Numbered from the stretch's first letter, positions 27,834 to 35,604 are shown. The stretch: 64,000 nt of DNA from Thermodesulfobacteriota bacterium (GCA_040753795.1 JBFMDX010000001.1:558001-622000); one strand, 5' to 3'. Translations and numbers: made by a program. Notes: generated by a model from the letters alone, not told the origin.

Positions 27834-28217
27834 TTACGCTTTGTCATCTTCATAAACAACTTTGATCAACACCTCTCCTGAAGACTCCGGCTTTCCCGTG
27901 AACATGCCCAGGTGTTTCCCCAGCAGCTCAAGACCTTTCAACGTCGCGCCGAAATTGTTTGACGCTTCAGCCTTTGAGATAACCCGCATAATATCCATAA
28001 CGACTTGATCCGCTGTAATTTGCGTTCGTTGCTGCTGCTCTGTTTGTGCTCTCTCTATGGCCTTTTTAATTACAAGTTTTTGCATGTTCTCTTGACCTAT
28101 GCGGCCGGCCGTTTTTTTTGAGTATCCGGCCCGGATCGCCGCTTGCGTTGCGTTCAGGTCAATCAGATACTCATTGACAAATTTTTGTTGCTTGGCTGTG
28201 AGTTTTGTCTCTTGCAT
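27834..28217 (-). CDS. Terminase small subunit
   Basis: 127 residues from the ATG at 28217, with AAAGGAG five bases upstream; a GTG two codons earlier overlaps that site. The N-terminus KLTAKQQKFVNEYLIDLNAT followed by AAIRAGYSKKTAGRIGQENM is the typical DNA-binding domain of Terminase_2-type small subunits, and the middle is helical. No large-subunit gene accompanies it. A solitary small terminase in a satellite usually retargets a helper phage's packaging motor to the satellite's own pac or cos site; that function is inferred here. Confidence 0.9.
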   Translation of the reverse strand: MQETKLTAKQQKFVNEYLIDLNATQAAIRAGYSKKTAGRIGQENMQKLVIKKAIERAQTEQQQRTQITADQVVMDIMRVISKAEASNNFGATLKGLELLGKHLGMFTGKPESSGEVLIKVVYEDDKA

Positions 28218-28223
28218 ACTCAC

Positions 28224-28379
28224 TCCTTTTGTTGCGGTGTCTGGCTTTCATTGTGCTGGATGATCCGATTCCGGCCCCAGGTCCTGGAGTAGTCGTTTTA
28301 TAATAACTCCGCCCCTGACAACATCGGCCGGAACAATATCTTTTTTCGTTTAATGGAGTTAGTTCTCATCTCTTTTCCC
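28224..28379. other. Spacer between terS and the iteron-like array
   Basis: About 155 bases without a gene, holding the AAAGGAG site of terS. No clear promoter or packaging-site consensus could be read. As the DNA next to terS it is a reasonable place to look for a packaging recognition site. Confidence 0.35.
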
Positions 28380-28497
28380 TGTCCGGTTTTTGTCCGGTTT
28401 TCTGTCCGGTTCCGTACGATTTGTCCGATTTGGTCCGTCCGTCCTGTCCGGTTTTTCTTTAGAAAACCGGACGGACAGGACACCGGACAGCCGGACG
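28380..28497. repeat. Iteron-like array, candidate replication origin of the element
   Basis: Direct copies of GTCCGGTTTT or close variants start at 28381, 28392, 28404, 28423 and 28446, at about one or two helical turns from each other. Inverted copies (AAAACCGGAC at 28463, CACCGGAC at 28481, GCCGGAC at 28490) follow. The block lies between terS and the last codon of the primase-helicase gene. Iterons beside a rep/primase gene are the usual layout of a replication origin in plasmids and satellites. The central inverted pair could also act as a terminator for the primase transcript. Confidence 0.65.
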
Positions 28498-30324
28498 TTA
28501 AACCTGGTAAACATGGTTGTCCTTCACGTGAAATTGTCCCTTTACTTCGTGAAATCTGTTGCGTGGAATACCCGCTTGGATACAGGCGGATTTCCAGGCA
28601 TCGAATAAAACACCATCGACACCCTCGGACAATTCGTCATACAGGCGGTCAAGTTCGGCTTTTGCGGTTTTCTGCCATTTGCCGGATTTCGGTTTACAGA
28701 TTGACGGTGGCTTGAAGTCTACCAGATCCAGGACGGCGGACGTTATCGGCTCGCTATCTTCATCAACCATGCCCAGGTCAACCGTCCTGATCTGGAAGGC
28801 CATAGGGTCCGGGCGTTCGTGTTCCTTTATCTTCGAACAATACAGGCGGACGGTTCCGAAGGGATCAACTTCTAATCGGTATTCGGCATCAAGCGCACCC
28901 TTTAGCGCCATCGACCCCCGGCCCCTGGACTTGTCGCCATGGCCGGTATGGTGGATCAACAGGATTGCCGCCCTGGTCTGTTCGCGGATCATGTCAACCG
29001 CCGATATAAAGGCCGTCATATCCTTGGTGCTGTTTTCATCACCCGGCCCGAAGTTACGCGCCACGGTATCAACTATGATCAAAACAGGGGTTCCGTCTTT
29101 TTCCGAGACGGTGTTGATAGCATCCAGGACGGTTTTTAAAAACTCGGCATCCGATAACGCCGCGTTGCCGGTTGAAACAAAAACTGGGGCATCTTTTAAA
29201 CTTACCTGATGCCTGATTTCCCAGGCCGTAAAGCGCCGCCGTAAACCGTTCCAACCTTCGCCAGCGATATAAACAACAGGCCCCTGTTTAACAGGCATTC
29301 CATGAAAGGATATCCCGGCGGATACGCATCCAGCAAGATCGATAGATAGAAGGGATTTGCAACTTTCCGGATCGCCATAGAATTGCGCTAAGCTGTCAAC
29401 TTCGATAAAGCGCTTAACCAACCAGTCCGGCCGTCGGGTTTCGATTTCTGATAGACGTATCAAGCTAAATCCGCCGAGCTCTTTTTTCTCTGGCTCCGGC
29501 TGATAGGTCCGGGCATTGTCGGCGATATACTGATTGATCCGTTTCGCGTCCCATCCTTCGACCTCGGCGTCGGCCAGGTCCCAGCCTTTTACAGCATCTG
29601 CCGGTGGCGTCACCACGGCCACGGTCGCGGCCCCTGCCTGAATTGCGGCCTGTTTGACGGCCTCTGCGGCCTCCCTGCCTGGTTCGTCGGCGTCCGGCCA
29701 TATAAACACCAACCGCCCGTTTATTTTCGTCCAGTCGCCCTTTGAGACGGCTTTACAGCCGCCCGGCCAGGTGATGACGGTCCAGTCATCGCCCAGCAGA
29801 CGGGATGCCGCATCACAAGCTTTTTCGCCTTCGACAACAACAACAGGCTTTCCCGGATTACTGGCCAGCTTATCTATATTGTATAATGTCCGTGGCTGCG
29901 GTGCTGCCCCTGATTTCCATCGGTCTCCATCTTTTTTGAAAAAAGGAATAACGATTTTATCTTTACCGTCATCATACCGGGCAACGTAGCCGATAACATC
30001 GCCGGTCGCATTTTTATACTCCCATGAAGCTGTGAAAGATTTATCACTCCATTGCCCAGGAACCCCCTGCGGTCTTGAAGTGTCAGAACGGTGGTCGTCA
30101 GATGGCCATAAGCCGCGCGATTTCAAGGATGCAACAACTTCATTCTGTGGGCACCCGGCCTGACACTTTACGAGCAATTTACCGCTTTTGACAGCTATCG
30201 AAAGGGACGGGTTTTTATCATCGTGGCATGGACAATGACACATTGCCCCGGTGCCGCTCTGCTTACCGCCAAGCCCTTTGATCATGTTGTCAATTATGGC
30301 TGGATTTAAGGCTTTCTCAAGCAT
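28498..30324 (-). CDS. Primase-helicase: zinc finger, TOPRIM and RepA-type ATPase
   Basis: 608 residues from the ATG at 30324, preceded by GGGAGG. Domains in order: a CHC2-like zinc finger (CHCPCHDDKNPSL, then LLVKCQAGCP), a TOPRIM domain (PVVVVEGEKACDAASRLL, and the Asp pair in FIWPDADEPG), and a hexameric RepA/KaiC-type ATPase. In the ATPase, Walker A reads FYGDPESCKSLLSIDLA and Walker B VLIIVDTVARNFGPGD, followed by ILLIHHTGHGDKSRGRGSMA. The Walker A has Cys where Gly is usual before Lys-Ser. The protein probably replicates the element from a nearby origin, much as alpha of P4 does. It overlaps the upstream gene by 8 bases. Confidence 0.9.
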   Translation of the reverse strand: MLEKALNPAIIDNMIKGLGGKQSGTGAMCHCPCHDDKNPSLSIAVKSGKLLVKCQAGCPQNEVVASLKSRGLWPSDDHRSDTSRPQGVPGQWSDKSFTASWEYKNATGDVIGYVARYDDGKDKIVIPFFKKDGDRWKSGAAPQPRTLYNIDKLASNPGKPVVVVEGEKACDAASRLLGDDWTVITWPGGCKAVSKGDWTKINGRLVFIWPDADEPGREAAEAVKQAAIQAGAATVAVVTPPADAVKGWDLADAEVEGWDAKRINQYIADNARTYQPEPEKKELGGFSLIRLSEIETRRPDWLVKRFIEVDSLAQFYGDPESCKSLLSIDLAGCVSAGISFHGMPVKQGPVVYIAGEGWNGLRRRFTAWEIRHQVSLKDAPVFVSTGNAALSDAEFLKTVLDAINTVSEKDGTPVLIIVDTVARNFGPGDENSTKDMTAFISAVDMIREQTRAAILLIHHTGHGDKSRGRGSMALKGALDAEYRLEVDPFGTVRLYCSKIKEHERPDPMAFQIRTVDLGMVDEDSEPITSAVLDLVDFKPPSICKPKSGKWQKTAKAELDRLYDELSEGVDGVLFDAWKSACIQAGIPRNRFHEVKGQFHVKDNHVYQV

Positions 30325-30778
30325 AAAGCACCTCCCGGCTACTGCACCCCTCGGGAGCAACTTTCCGCCTGCCAGATGCCTCTATACGGCCCGTATCAGC
30401 CTTTAAATTTGAAATTCTGAAATGATGCAGAGGACAGTCCGACAGATGGCACCGCCGGACCTCAAGCCGCTGCCCTGCAACACACCATCCACAAAAATCA
30501 CGGATGGCCTTATCTCTGGCCTTTGGTGACTGTTTGCCTCTGCCTGTCCTGAAATGATGGAGAGCACATCCTTGCCGCGTACAGTCTCGGACCTCATCCC
30601 GGATGCCCCCGGAACAGTCCGCGCACCTTGCCTTGATGGCCTGCCGTCTGTTGAGTTTTACAGGAGAGATTTCTTGACTGGATGAAACGGTGTTGATATA
30701 TTTTTTTTTGTAAACTTCTCTTATTACTCCGGCTGTGGCTGGCAGGCCATGGCCGGAGACAAGCCCGGCGTTATTCAT
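30317..30778 (-). CDS. Cys-rich protein with two zinc-finger-like repeats, phage/ICE-associated family
   Basis: 153 residues from the ATG at 30778, which overlaps the alpA stop (ATGA). Two homologous motifs are seen: KARCADCSGGIRDEVRDCTR followed by QGCALHHFR, and RDFCGWCVAGQRLEVRRCHL followed by SDCPLHHFR. The pattern C-x2-C-x8-C-x4-C-x-L-x-x-[FY]-R occurs in small proteins encoded by phages and integrative elements. Each repeat probably binds a metal ion; function unknown. It lies between alpA and the primase gene and overlaps both, so it belongs to the replication/regulation operon. Confidence 0.8.
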   Translation of the reverse strand: MNNAGLVSGHGLPATAGVIREVYKKKYINTVSSSQEISPVKLNRRQAIKARCADCSGGIRDEVRDCTRQGCALHHFRTGRGKQSPKARDKAIRDFCGWCVAGQRLEVRRCHLSDCPLHHFRISNLKADTGRIEASGRRKVAPEGCSSREVLYA

Positions 30779-30966
30779 GACGCCCTCCTTTCCGGAGAGC
30801 GCTCTCCCTCCCATTTTTCCAAATTACACAACCGCCACCGGGTACAGCCTGAAGACAGCTTTACCGGAGCCGGAAAGTTGCCCTCCCGGACCCACCTCCA
30901 TACTGTACCGCGATCAACACCATAACGTTCTCCCACTTGCCGATCTGACAAAAACAGATTCTCCAT
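30775..30966 (-). CDS. alpA: AlpA-family excisionase/transcriptional regulator
   Basis: 63 residues with an excellent AAAGGAGG Shine-Dalgarno six bases before the ATG. The MerR-like winged helix is clear: FLSDRQVGERYGVDRGTVWR then WVREGNFPAPVKLSSGCTRW. Such proteins activate int or act as excisionases in P4-like elements, and AlpA is the master regulator of Gram-negative PICIs. A hairpin (30981-31003) and the two long repeats lie immediately upstream and are likely its control region. Confidence 0.9.
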   Translation of the reverse strand: MENLFLSDRQVGERYGVDRGTVWRWVREGNFPAPVKLSSGCTRWRLCNLEKWEGERSPERRAS

Positions 30967-30980
30967 TGGAGACCTCCTTT

Positions 30981-31003
30981 GTCAGGCCACAAAAAAGCCT
31001 GAC
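30981..31003. promoter_or_regulatory. Inverted repeat in the alpA leader
   Basis: GTCAGGC and GCCTGAC separated by nine bases, directly before the alpA ribosome-binding site. It could be an operator or an RNA hairpin in the leader. The half-site TCAGGCaaaa also occurs in the downstream long repeats, suggesting the same binding protein. Confidence 0.5.
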
Positions 31004-31033
31004 CGCTAAAGACGAGAATACCCGTCCATGCAG

Positions 31034-31211
31034 CCAGGCTGATTAGGTGAGCAGAGTCAGATTTTGCCTGACCCCAACCTATCTCACCACTTTCGGCAGT
31101 GATTTTTATTTTCCTGTCATAAACTTCCAGGCTGATTAGGTGAGCAGAGTCAGATTTTGCCTGACCCCAACCCATCTCACCACTTTCGGAAGTTTTTTAT
31201 TTTCCTACCAT
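31034..31211. repeat. Two tandem 85-bp direct repeats between alpA and int
   Basis: Copies at about 31034-31120 and 31127-31211, offset by 93 bases, nearly identical from CCAGGCTGATTAGGTGAGCA to TTTTCCT. Each holds GTCAG-ATTTTGC-CTGAC and GGTGAG...CTCACC inverted pairs. They fill the space between the alpA leader and the integrase stop. Likely roles are regulatory sites for AlpA or a second replication or recombination locus. Only two copies, so not a CRISPR. Confidence 0.75.
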
Positions 31212-31261
31212 AAAAATTTAAACTAAATTTAAGCAAAGATCAATATAAAAAAAACAAGATG

Positions 31262-32488
31262 CTATTTTTTCGCACCAATAGCCACTATCTGACCACCTGA
31301 GCCCTCCGCCCTCTGCTTATCGCAGTAGTCACTCCATGACTGCATGAGCCGCCGCCGCTTATCCAGCAGATCACCGCGCCGATATGCGGCCTCAACTTTT
31401 GACTCAATGGCATGGCCTAAAGACTGTTCGCAGACCTCCCTTGCATAGTTCGTCTGTTCGGCTGACCAGTCCCGGAAAGTGGACCGGAACCCATGAGGCA
31501 CCGCGTCAACTTTCATCCCCCGGCATACCTCCAGCAGAGCCATATCTGATAATGGTTTGTTTTTGCTGTTCGGAAAAATAAAGTCACACTCGGGGAAACG
31601 CGGTGTTGACTTCAACAGTTTCATGGCCTGTTTTGATAACGGTATCACATGCTCTTTTTTCGTTTTTGTTCTCTCTGCTGGTATAGTCCAGACGTTGCCG
31701 TCTATCTCTGACCACTTGGCACCGCGCGCCTCTCCAGACCGGCAGGCGGTCAATATTACGAATTCCAGGCACCGCGCCGATATGCCCGGACGGACCCGGA
31801 GTTTTTCAATAAAGCCGTTTATCTCTGAATATGGCAGAGCAGGCATATGCCGGACCCGTTTTATTTTTGTGGGCTTTGGCAGTAATGCCTCCAGGTATCC
31901 TTTCCACCGAGCGCAATTATCAGTGGAGCGGTGTCCTGATATGATGGCCCAGTCAATGATATTTTCTATCCTCTGCCGGAGCCGTGTCGCCGTCTCCGTC
32001 TTTTCCTCCCATATCGGCCGGAGAATTGACAGGACATGCTCCAGGGCGATCTCTTCCACGGACATGTCACCTATCACCGGATAGGCATAATTGGCCACCG
32101 ATGAGAGCCAGTCTCCGGCATGTTTTTCGTTTCTGAATTCCGACCGTTTCTTTTCAAAGCAGGCCTCCGCCGCCTCCCGGAAGGTCATTCCAGAGGCCCG
32201 GAGAGCCCTCTGCCGCGCTTTTTTTGCTTGGATAGGGTCAATGCCCTGGTGTATCTGATCCCGTGCCGCTCGTGCCCTCTCTATGGCCTGCGAAAGGGTC
32301 ACGGCAGGATAACCTCCCAGGCCGATGCACCGCCGCCGATCACCCACCATGACCCGGAGGACCCATGACTTGGCACCACTGGGCTTGACCTGTAGCAGGA
32401 GCCCAGGCACCCCTCCGGCTGCATGCGTCCCGGCTTTTGATATCTGTTTGACTCGGAGAGCGGATATCTGTTTAATGCTCTTTGGCAT
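31262..32488 (-). CDS. P4-type tyrosine integrase
   Basis: 408 residues. N-terminal DUF4102 arm-binding domain (GLLLQVKPSGAKSWVLRVMV, then IGLGGYPAVTLSQAIERARA), SAM-like core-binding domain, and catalytic domain with all active-site residues: Arg in TACRSGEARGAKW, Lys in TKTKKEHVIPL, HxxR in VPHGFRSTFRDW, His in SLGHAIESK and nucleophile Tyr in VEAAYRRGD. P4-type integrases mostly target tRNA 3' ends, matching the tRNA-Ser junction. Located at the attR end; it should catalyse integration and, with AlpA, excision. Confidence 0.96.
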   Translation of the reverse strand: MPKSIKQISALRVKQISKAGTHAAGGVPGLLLQVKPSGAKSWVLRVMVGDRRRCIGLGGYPAVTLSQAIERARAARDQIHQGIDPIQAKKARQRALRASGMTFREAAEACFEKKRSEFRNEKHAGDWLSSVANYAYPVIGDMSVEEIALEHVLSILRPIWEEKTETATRLRQRIENIIDWAIISGHRSTDNCARWKGYLEALLPKPTKIKRVRHMPALPYSEINGFIEKLRVRPGISARCLEFVILTACRSGEARGAKWSEIDGNVWTIPAERTKTKKEHVIPLSKQAMKLLKSTPRFPECDFIFPNSKNKPLSDMALLEVCRGMKVDAVPHGFRSTFRDWSAEQTNYAREVCEQSLGHAIESKVEAAYRRGDLLDKRRRLMQSWSDYCDKQRAEGSGGQIVAIGAKK

Positions 32489-32529
32489 GGTTACACCCCC
32501 TTTTATGAGTTAGGCGGAGACGTTTAGAG

Positions 32530-32552
32530 ATATGCCACTGGATATGCCAAAA
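32530..32552 (+). promoter_or_regulatory. Putative integrase arm-type sites, right end
   Basis: ATATGCCACTGGATATGCCA: two TATGCCA copies spaced 11 bases, just upstream of the integrase start. It mirrors the pair at 27190-27215 near attL. Confidence 0.55.
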
Positions 32553-32680
32553 AAAATAACATCATTTAAGACGGGTTGCAACAGAAAAAAACAGTCTGCT
32601 AAAAATATTTCAATTAAAACAATTAGATTGTGATACTTGATGGAATTGAAGAAAACAGGTAAAAACATGAACTTGGCGGA

Positions 32681-32701
32681 CATTCTCTCCGCCATTTTTA
32701 T
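32681..32701 (+). repeat. attR: 21-bp direct repeat
   Basis: Exact copy of the attL repeat, beginning CATTCTCTCCGCCA, two bases from the stop of the neighbouring permease gene. GGCGGA immediately before it can pair with TCCGCC inside it, forming a small hairpin after the permease gene. Confidence 0.93.
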
Positions 32702-32703
32702 GC

Positions 32704-34386
32704 CTATTTCCCCGGCTCCAGCTTTTTTGCCCCGAACCGCAGCGAGAAGAGGGTGGCAAAACCGGACAGGCCGGCCACGCCGGCAAACGATAATGCCATC
32801 CAGGCCCAGCCCTCGACCCCGGCTGAGCGGTTGCGGATGCCGGCCATGAAAAGCCGGTAGGCCGGGCCCGCCTCCAGCACGATCACCGCTAGGACATAAA
32901 GGGCGCTGACCGCCATGAACACGAACCCGCCGAAGCTGGTGACCGCCTGGGCCGGGTTTTCCGAGGCAAAATCCGGGTAGGCCGCGCCCAGCCCCACCCC
33001 CATGGCCACGATGGCCGGGATCATCAGGCACATGGTCGCCAGGGAAAGCCACATCATGAAGGGCGTGACCGACAGCAGCAGGTTGGTGATAATGATCAGG
33101 ACGATGGTCATGACAAACAGGGGCGCCAGGTAGACAAAAAATTTGATGCGGACAAACAGGCGCATGGAAATCGGGCAGCTGCGGGTGATCCAGAAGGCGC
33201 CTTTTTCCATGCTCACGGCCGGAAAGGCGAAGCGGGCCGTGACGGCGGTGAGAACGAACGCCGCCAGCCCCATGTTCAAAAAGGCGAACAGGTTCTGCAG
33301 GTAGACGGTTTTGATGGGGGATTTTTCAAGCGGCAGGACCTTGAAATTGTAAACATAGATGATGATCAGGGCCATGATCAGAAAAAGCTGGGACCACTGG
33401 CTCTGGTCCCGGAGAAAGGTTTTGATCTCTTTGACCACAAAGGCCCGGACGTGGGACGGCAGGAAAAACAGAAACACCGCCGCGTACTCCCGGTTGCCGC
33501 GCCGGACGGATTTCACGCGGCCGCTGGCGGTTTTGGAAAACCCGGAAAAATAGATCCGGTCGGCGACAATCTGCATGATCAGGATCAGGGCCGCGGCCAG
33601 GGAGATGCACAGCAGGCCGTTAAAAAGGCTGCCGGCCATGTCGCCGGTCAGCGTCGCGGTAATGCAGTCATAGGCCCAGGTGCTGGGCAGCCAGGGGGAG
33701 GAGGGCGTGTTCAGGGATTTTAAATAAACCAGGGTGGTGGCGAACATCTCCGGATCGACCAGCCGCTCCGGCCGGAGCAGGCGGAAGGCGAAATAGAGCA
33801 GGATGAACAGGGCCAGCCCCAGGAAGATGAAGATGGTTTTCAGCCGCGAGGCGGAGATCAGGTTGACGATGAAAGCCACGCCGATGGCGCTGATTCCGGA
33901 GGCGATGACGCACAGGCAGAGCAGGCAGACCAGAAAGGCGACGTAAAAAAACGGACCGGTCGCATAGACGATGCCGTAGGCGATAAACACCGGCAGGACG
34001 AAGACAACCACCATCCAGGCGCTGTCAAAGGTAGCCTCGATCCATCGGGCCAGGAACAGATACCGCCGGGGAACCGGCAGGGAGTGGACCAGGTTCAGGT
34101 CCCGGGACAGATAGAGCTTGGACAGGAGCGTGATGACGCTGCTGAACACCAGCAGGGACAGGATCACCACGAAAATCATGGACAGCAGCTTGTTGGCCAG
34201 GATCTCACCCAGCTGCTCGATGCCTTGAAAATAGGTCAGTATCCGGAAGGAGGCGGCAAACACCCCGGCCCACAGGGCCACGCCGATGCCGCCGAACAGC
34301 AGGAACTGGATTTTCCGGGAATATAACATGCGGTTTTTAAACGACAGTGCCCTGGGGAAGAGCAGGGTATAAACGATCGAAAGCAT
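32704..34386 (-). CDS. ABC-transporter-type multi-spanning permease
   Basis: 560 residues with about 12 hydrophobic segments (for example FLLFGGIGVALWAGVFAASF, IFVVILSLLVFSSVITLL, AFLVCLLCLCVIASGISAIG). The two-half organisation and the amphipathic QFLLF/YLSRDLNLVHSLPVPRRY region resemble large ABC-2-like export permeases. No ATPase gene lies beside it in the window, so the energy partner must be elsewhere or upstream genes have been lost. The element integrated just past its stop codon, leaving it intact. Substrate unknown. Confidence 0.75.
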   Translation of the reverse strand: MLSIVYTLLFPRALSFKNRMLYSRKIQFLLFGGIGVALWAGVFAASFRILTYFQGIEQLGEILANKLLSMIFVVILSLLVFSSVITLLSKLYLSRDLNLVHSLPVPRRYLFLARWIEATFDSAWMVVVFVLPVFIAYGIVYATGPFFYVAFLVCLLCLCVIASGISAIGVAFIVNLISASRLKTIFIFLGLALFILLYFAFRLLRPERLVDPEMFATTLVYLKSLNTPSSPWLPSTWAYDCITATLTGDMAGSLFNGLLCISLAAALILIMQIVADRIYFSGFSKTASGRVKSVRRGNREYAAVFLFFLPSHVRAFVVKEIKTFLRDQSQWSQLFLIMALIIIYVYNFKVLPLEKSPIKTVYLQNLFAFLNMGLAAFVLTAVTARFAFPAVSMEKGAFWITRSCPISMRLFVRIKFFVYLAPLFVMTIVLIIITNLLLSVTPFMMWLSLATMCLMIPAIVAMGVGLGAAYPDFASENPAQAVTSFGGFVFMAVSALYVLAVIVLEAGPAYRLFMAGIRNRSAGVEGWAWMALSFAGVAGLSGFATLFSLRFGAKKLEPGK

Positions 34387-34535
34387 GAAATCGCTCCGTT
34401 TTCCGGCTGTATCGGTTTAGTGTGACGGTGATTATAGCATGGCATGGATTGCCGGAGCGAGAAAAAAACCGGCGGGGGAAAGCAGGAGACATCAAGCGGC
34501 ACACCGCGGTGTCCACGGGATTTACAGCCGTACTT

Positions 34536-34961
34536 TCACACGTCCACCACCACCCGGGCCGTCCAGCCGTCAGGGCCGGACGAGACCGAACCCTGGTGAT
34601 AAGTGACGGCCTTGATATCGGTTTTCAGGACGTGACGGGCCGGGGAGTAGGAGTCAAACAAGATATCCGCGGTCAGGCTTGTCTCTGATATGCCTTTTAT
34701 GCGCGCCGATTTAATCAGCAACCCTTCCACTGTCCACAGGGCCAGCAGTTCTCTCAACCAGTTGATCATCAGGTCGGCGGTATCTTCTCCCGCTATGGTG
34801 ATGGTCCGGGTGGCGTCGCCGGTCACCCGGGACAGGTCGGCAATATTGTCGAACAGGGCAAAGCAGGCGTTGGTGAACAGATCCGGCAGATCCCGGCCGT
34901 AAATTTCGATCTTTAGGTCGGCGGTATGATTCAGCAGGGTGTAACGTCCGTCGGGAATCAT
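34536..34961 (-). CDS. Archease
   Basis: 141 residues from the ATG at 34961, which overlaps the stop of the upstream membrane-protein gene (ATGA). The N-terminal YTLLNHTADLKIEIYGRDLP followed by LFTNACFALFDNI is the archease signature, with the metal-ligand Asp in HTAD. WLRELLALWTVEGLL and the terminal TARVVVDV complete the domain; length matches the family. Archease activates the tRNA/RNA ligase RtcB or related enzymes; no rtcB gene is in this window. The function of bacterial archeases lacking a linked RtcB is less certain. Confidence 0.9.
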   Translation of the reverse strand: MIPDGRYTLLNHTADLKIEIYGRDLPDLFTNACFALFDNIADLSRVTGDATRTITIAGEDTADLMINWLRELLALWTVEGLLIKSARIKGISETSLTADILFDSYSPARHVLKTDIKAVTYHQGSVSSGPDGWTARVVVDV

Positions 34962-35590
34962 ATCCAGCCCAGGATATTCACAAAGACGATCCATGAGATA
35001 ATGTTGATCAACAGGAAAACGGCCAGGACCTGTGCTTTCCCCCTGGTTGATACATGAAAATATCCCCAGCAGATCAGGAAATAGGGCGTCATGTAATTGA
35101 TGACCAGCGACCAGATGTGCGGCCAGTTGCCCCAGTACCGGTATTCCCATACCAGGGCGTTGAATTGATTTAACATGATTTCCACGCCGATGCTGAAGGC
35201 GCCCACGGCCAGGGGGATGAAGATGCGGTTGGGAAGGCCCATGATTTTGACGGTTTTGTCTTCGGGCAGCAGTTTGACGAAGATGATACCGGTGATGGAA
35301 AACAGCAGGAATATTTCGATATTGATGCCCACCAGGATGAGAAAGGCCGTGTCTCCGGGCGTGCTCCACAGGGCGGCATACTGCGTGAAATGAAGGATGA
35401 GGGCGTTGATGATTTCCCAGATGAAATCCCCGGCGATAAACAGCAGGCCAATGAGAACCGCGTCCCAGTTCCGTTTCTGGATTTCCACGGCATAGACATA
35501 AACCACCAGCACCAGAAAGGGCACGATGTACCAGTGAAAATTTTCGGTACTTCTCAAAAGACTCAGGGCCTGCTGGCTTGCGTTCGTCAT
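34958..35590 (-). CDS. Integral membrane protein, function unknown
   Basis: 210 residues with six predicted membrane helices (IVPFLVLVVYVYAVEI, AVLIGLLFIAGDFIWEIINA, FLILVGINIEIFLLFSITGI, IFIPLAVGAFSIGVEIMLNQ, MTPYFLICWGYFHV, VLAVFLLINIISWIVFVNIL). Conserved acidic residues within the helices (DFIWE, GVEIM) suggest ion or substrate contacts. No family is recognised. Coupled by ATGA to archease and 14 bases downstream of the hydrolase gene, so a three-gene operon is likely. Confidence 0.75.
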   Translation of the reverse strand: MTNASQQALSLLRSTENFHWYIVPFLVLVVYVYAVEIQKRNWDAVLIGLLFIAGDFIWEIINALILHFTQYAALWSTPGDTAFLILVGINIEIFLLFSITGIIFVKLLPEDKTVKIMGLPNRIFIPLAVGAFSIGVEIMLNQFNALVWEYRYWGNWPHIWSLVINYMTPYFLICWGYFHVSTRGKAQVLAVFLLINIISWIVFVNILGWI

Positions 35591-35604
35591 GATTGTCTCC
35601 GGTA

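Larger units (their letters stand above)
27123..32701. mobile_element. Integrated phage-satellite-like element (PICI-like) in tRNA-Ser(GCT)
   Basis: A 5.58-kb unit bounded by a perfect 21-bp direct repeat: 27123-27143, overlapping the tRNA 3' end, and 32681-32701. All six genes run on the minus strand: integrase, AlpA-type regulator, Cys-rich protein, primase-helicase, terminase small subunit, and a Mu gpF/SPP1 gp7-like head-morphogenesis fragment. There is no large terminase, portal, major capsid, tail or lysis gene. Integrase, AlpA, primase-rep and terS without structural genes is the gene set of Gram-negative phage-inducible chromosomal islands. A decayed prophage is the alternative, but the intact compact gene order argues against it. 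Confidence 0.85.

Noticed and set aside
31034-31211. Possible CRISPR remnant
   Set aside because: Only two 85-bp copies with an 8-bp gap; too long for CRISPR repeats and no spacer.
32510-33052. 180-codon minus-strand frame across the attR junction
   Set aside because: Out-of-frame shadow of the permease gene running into the element's end.
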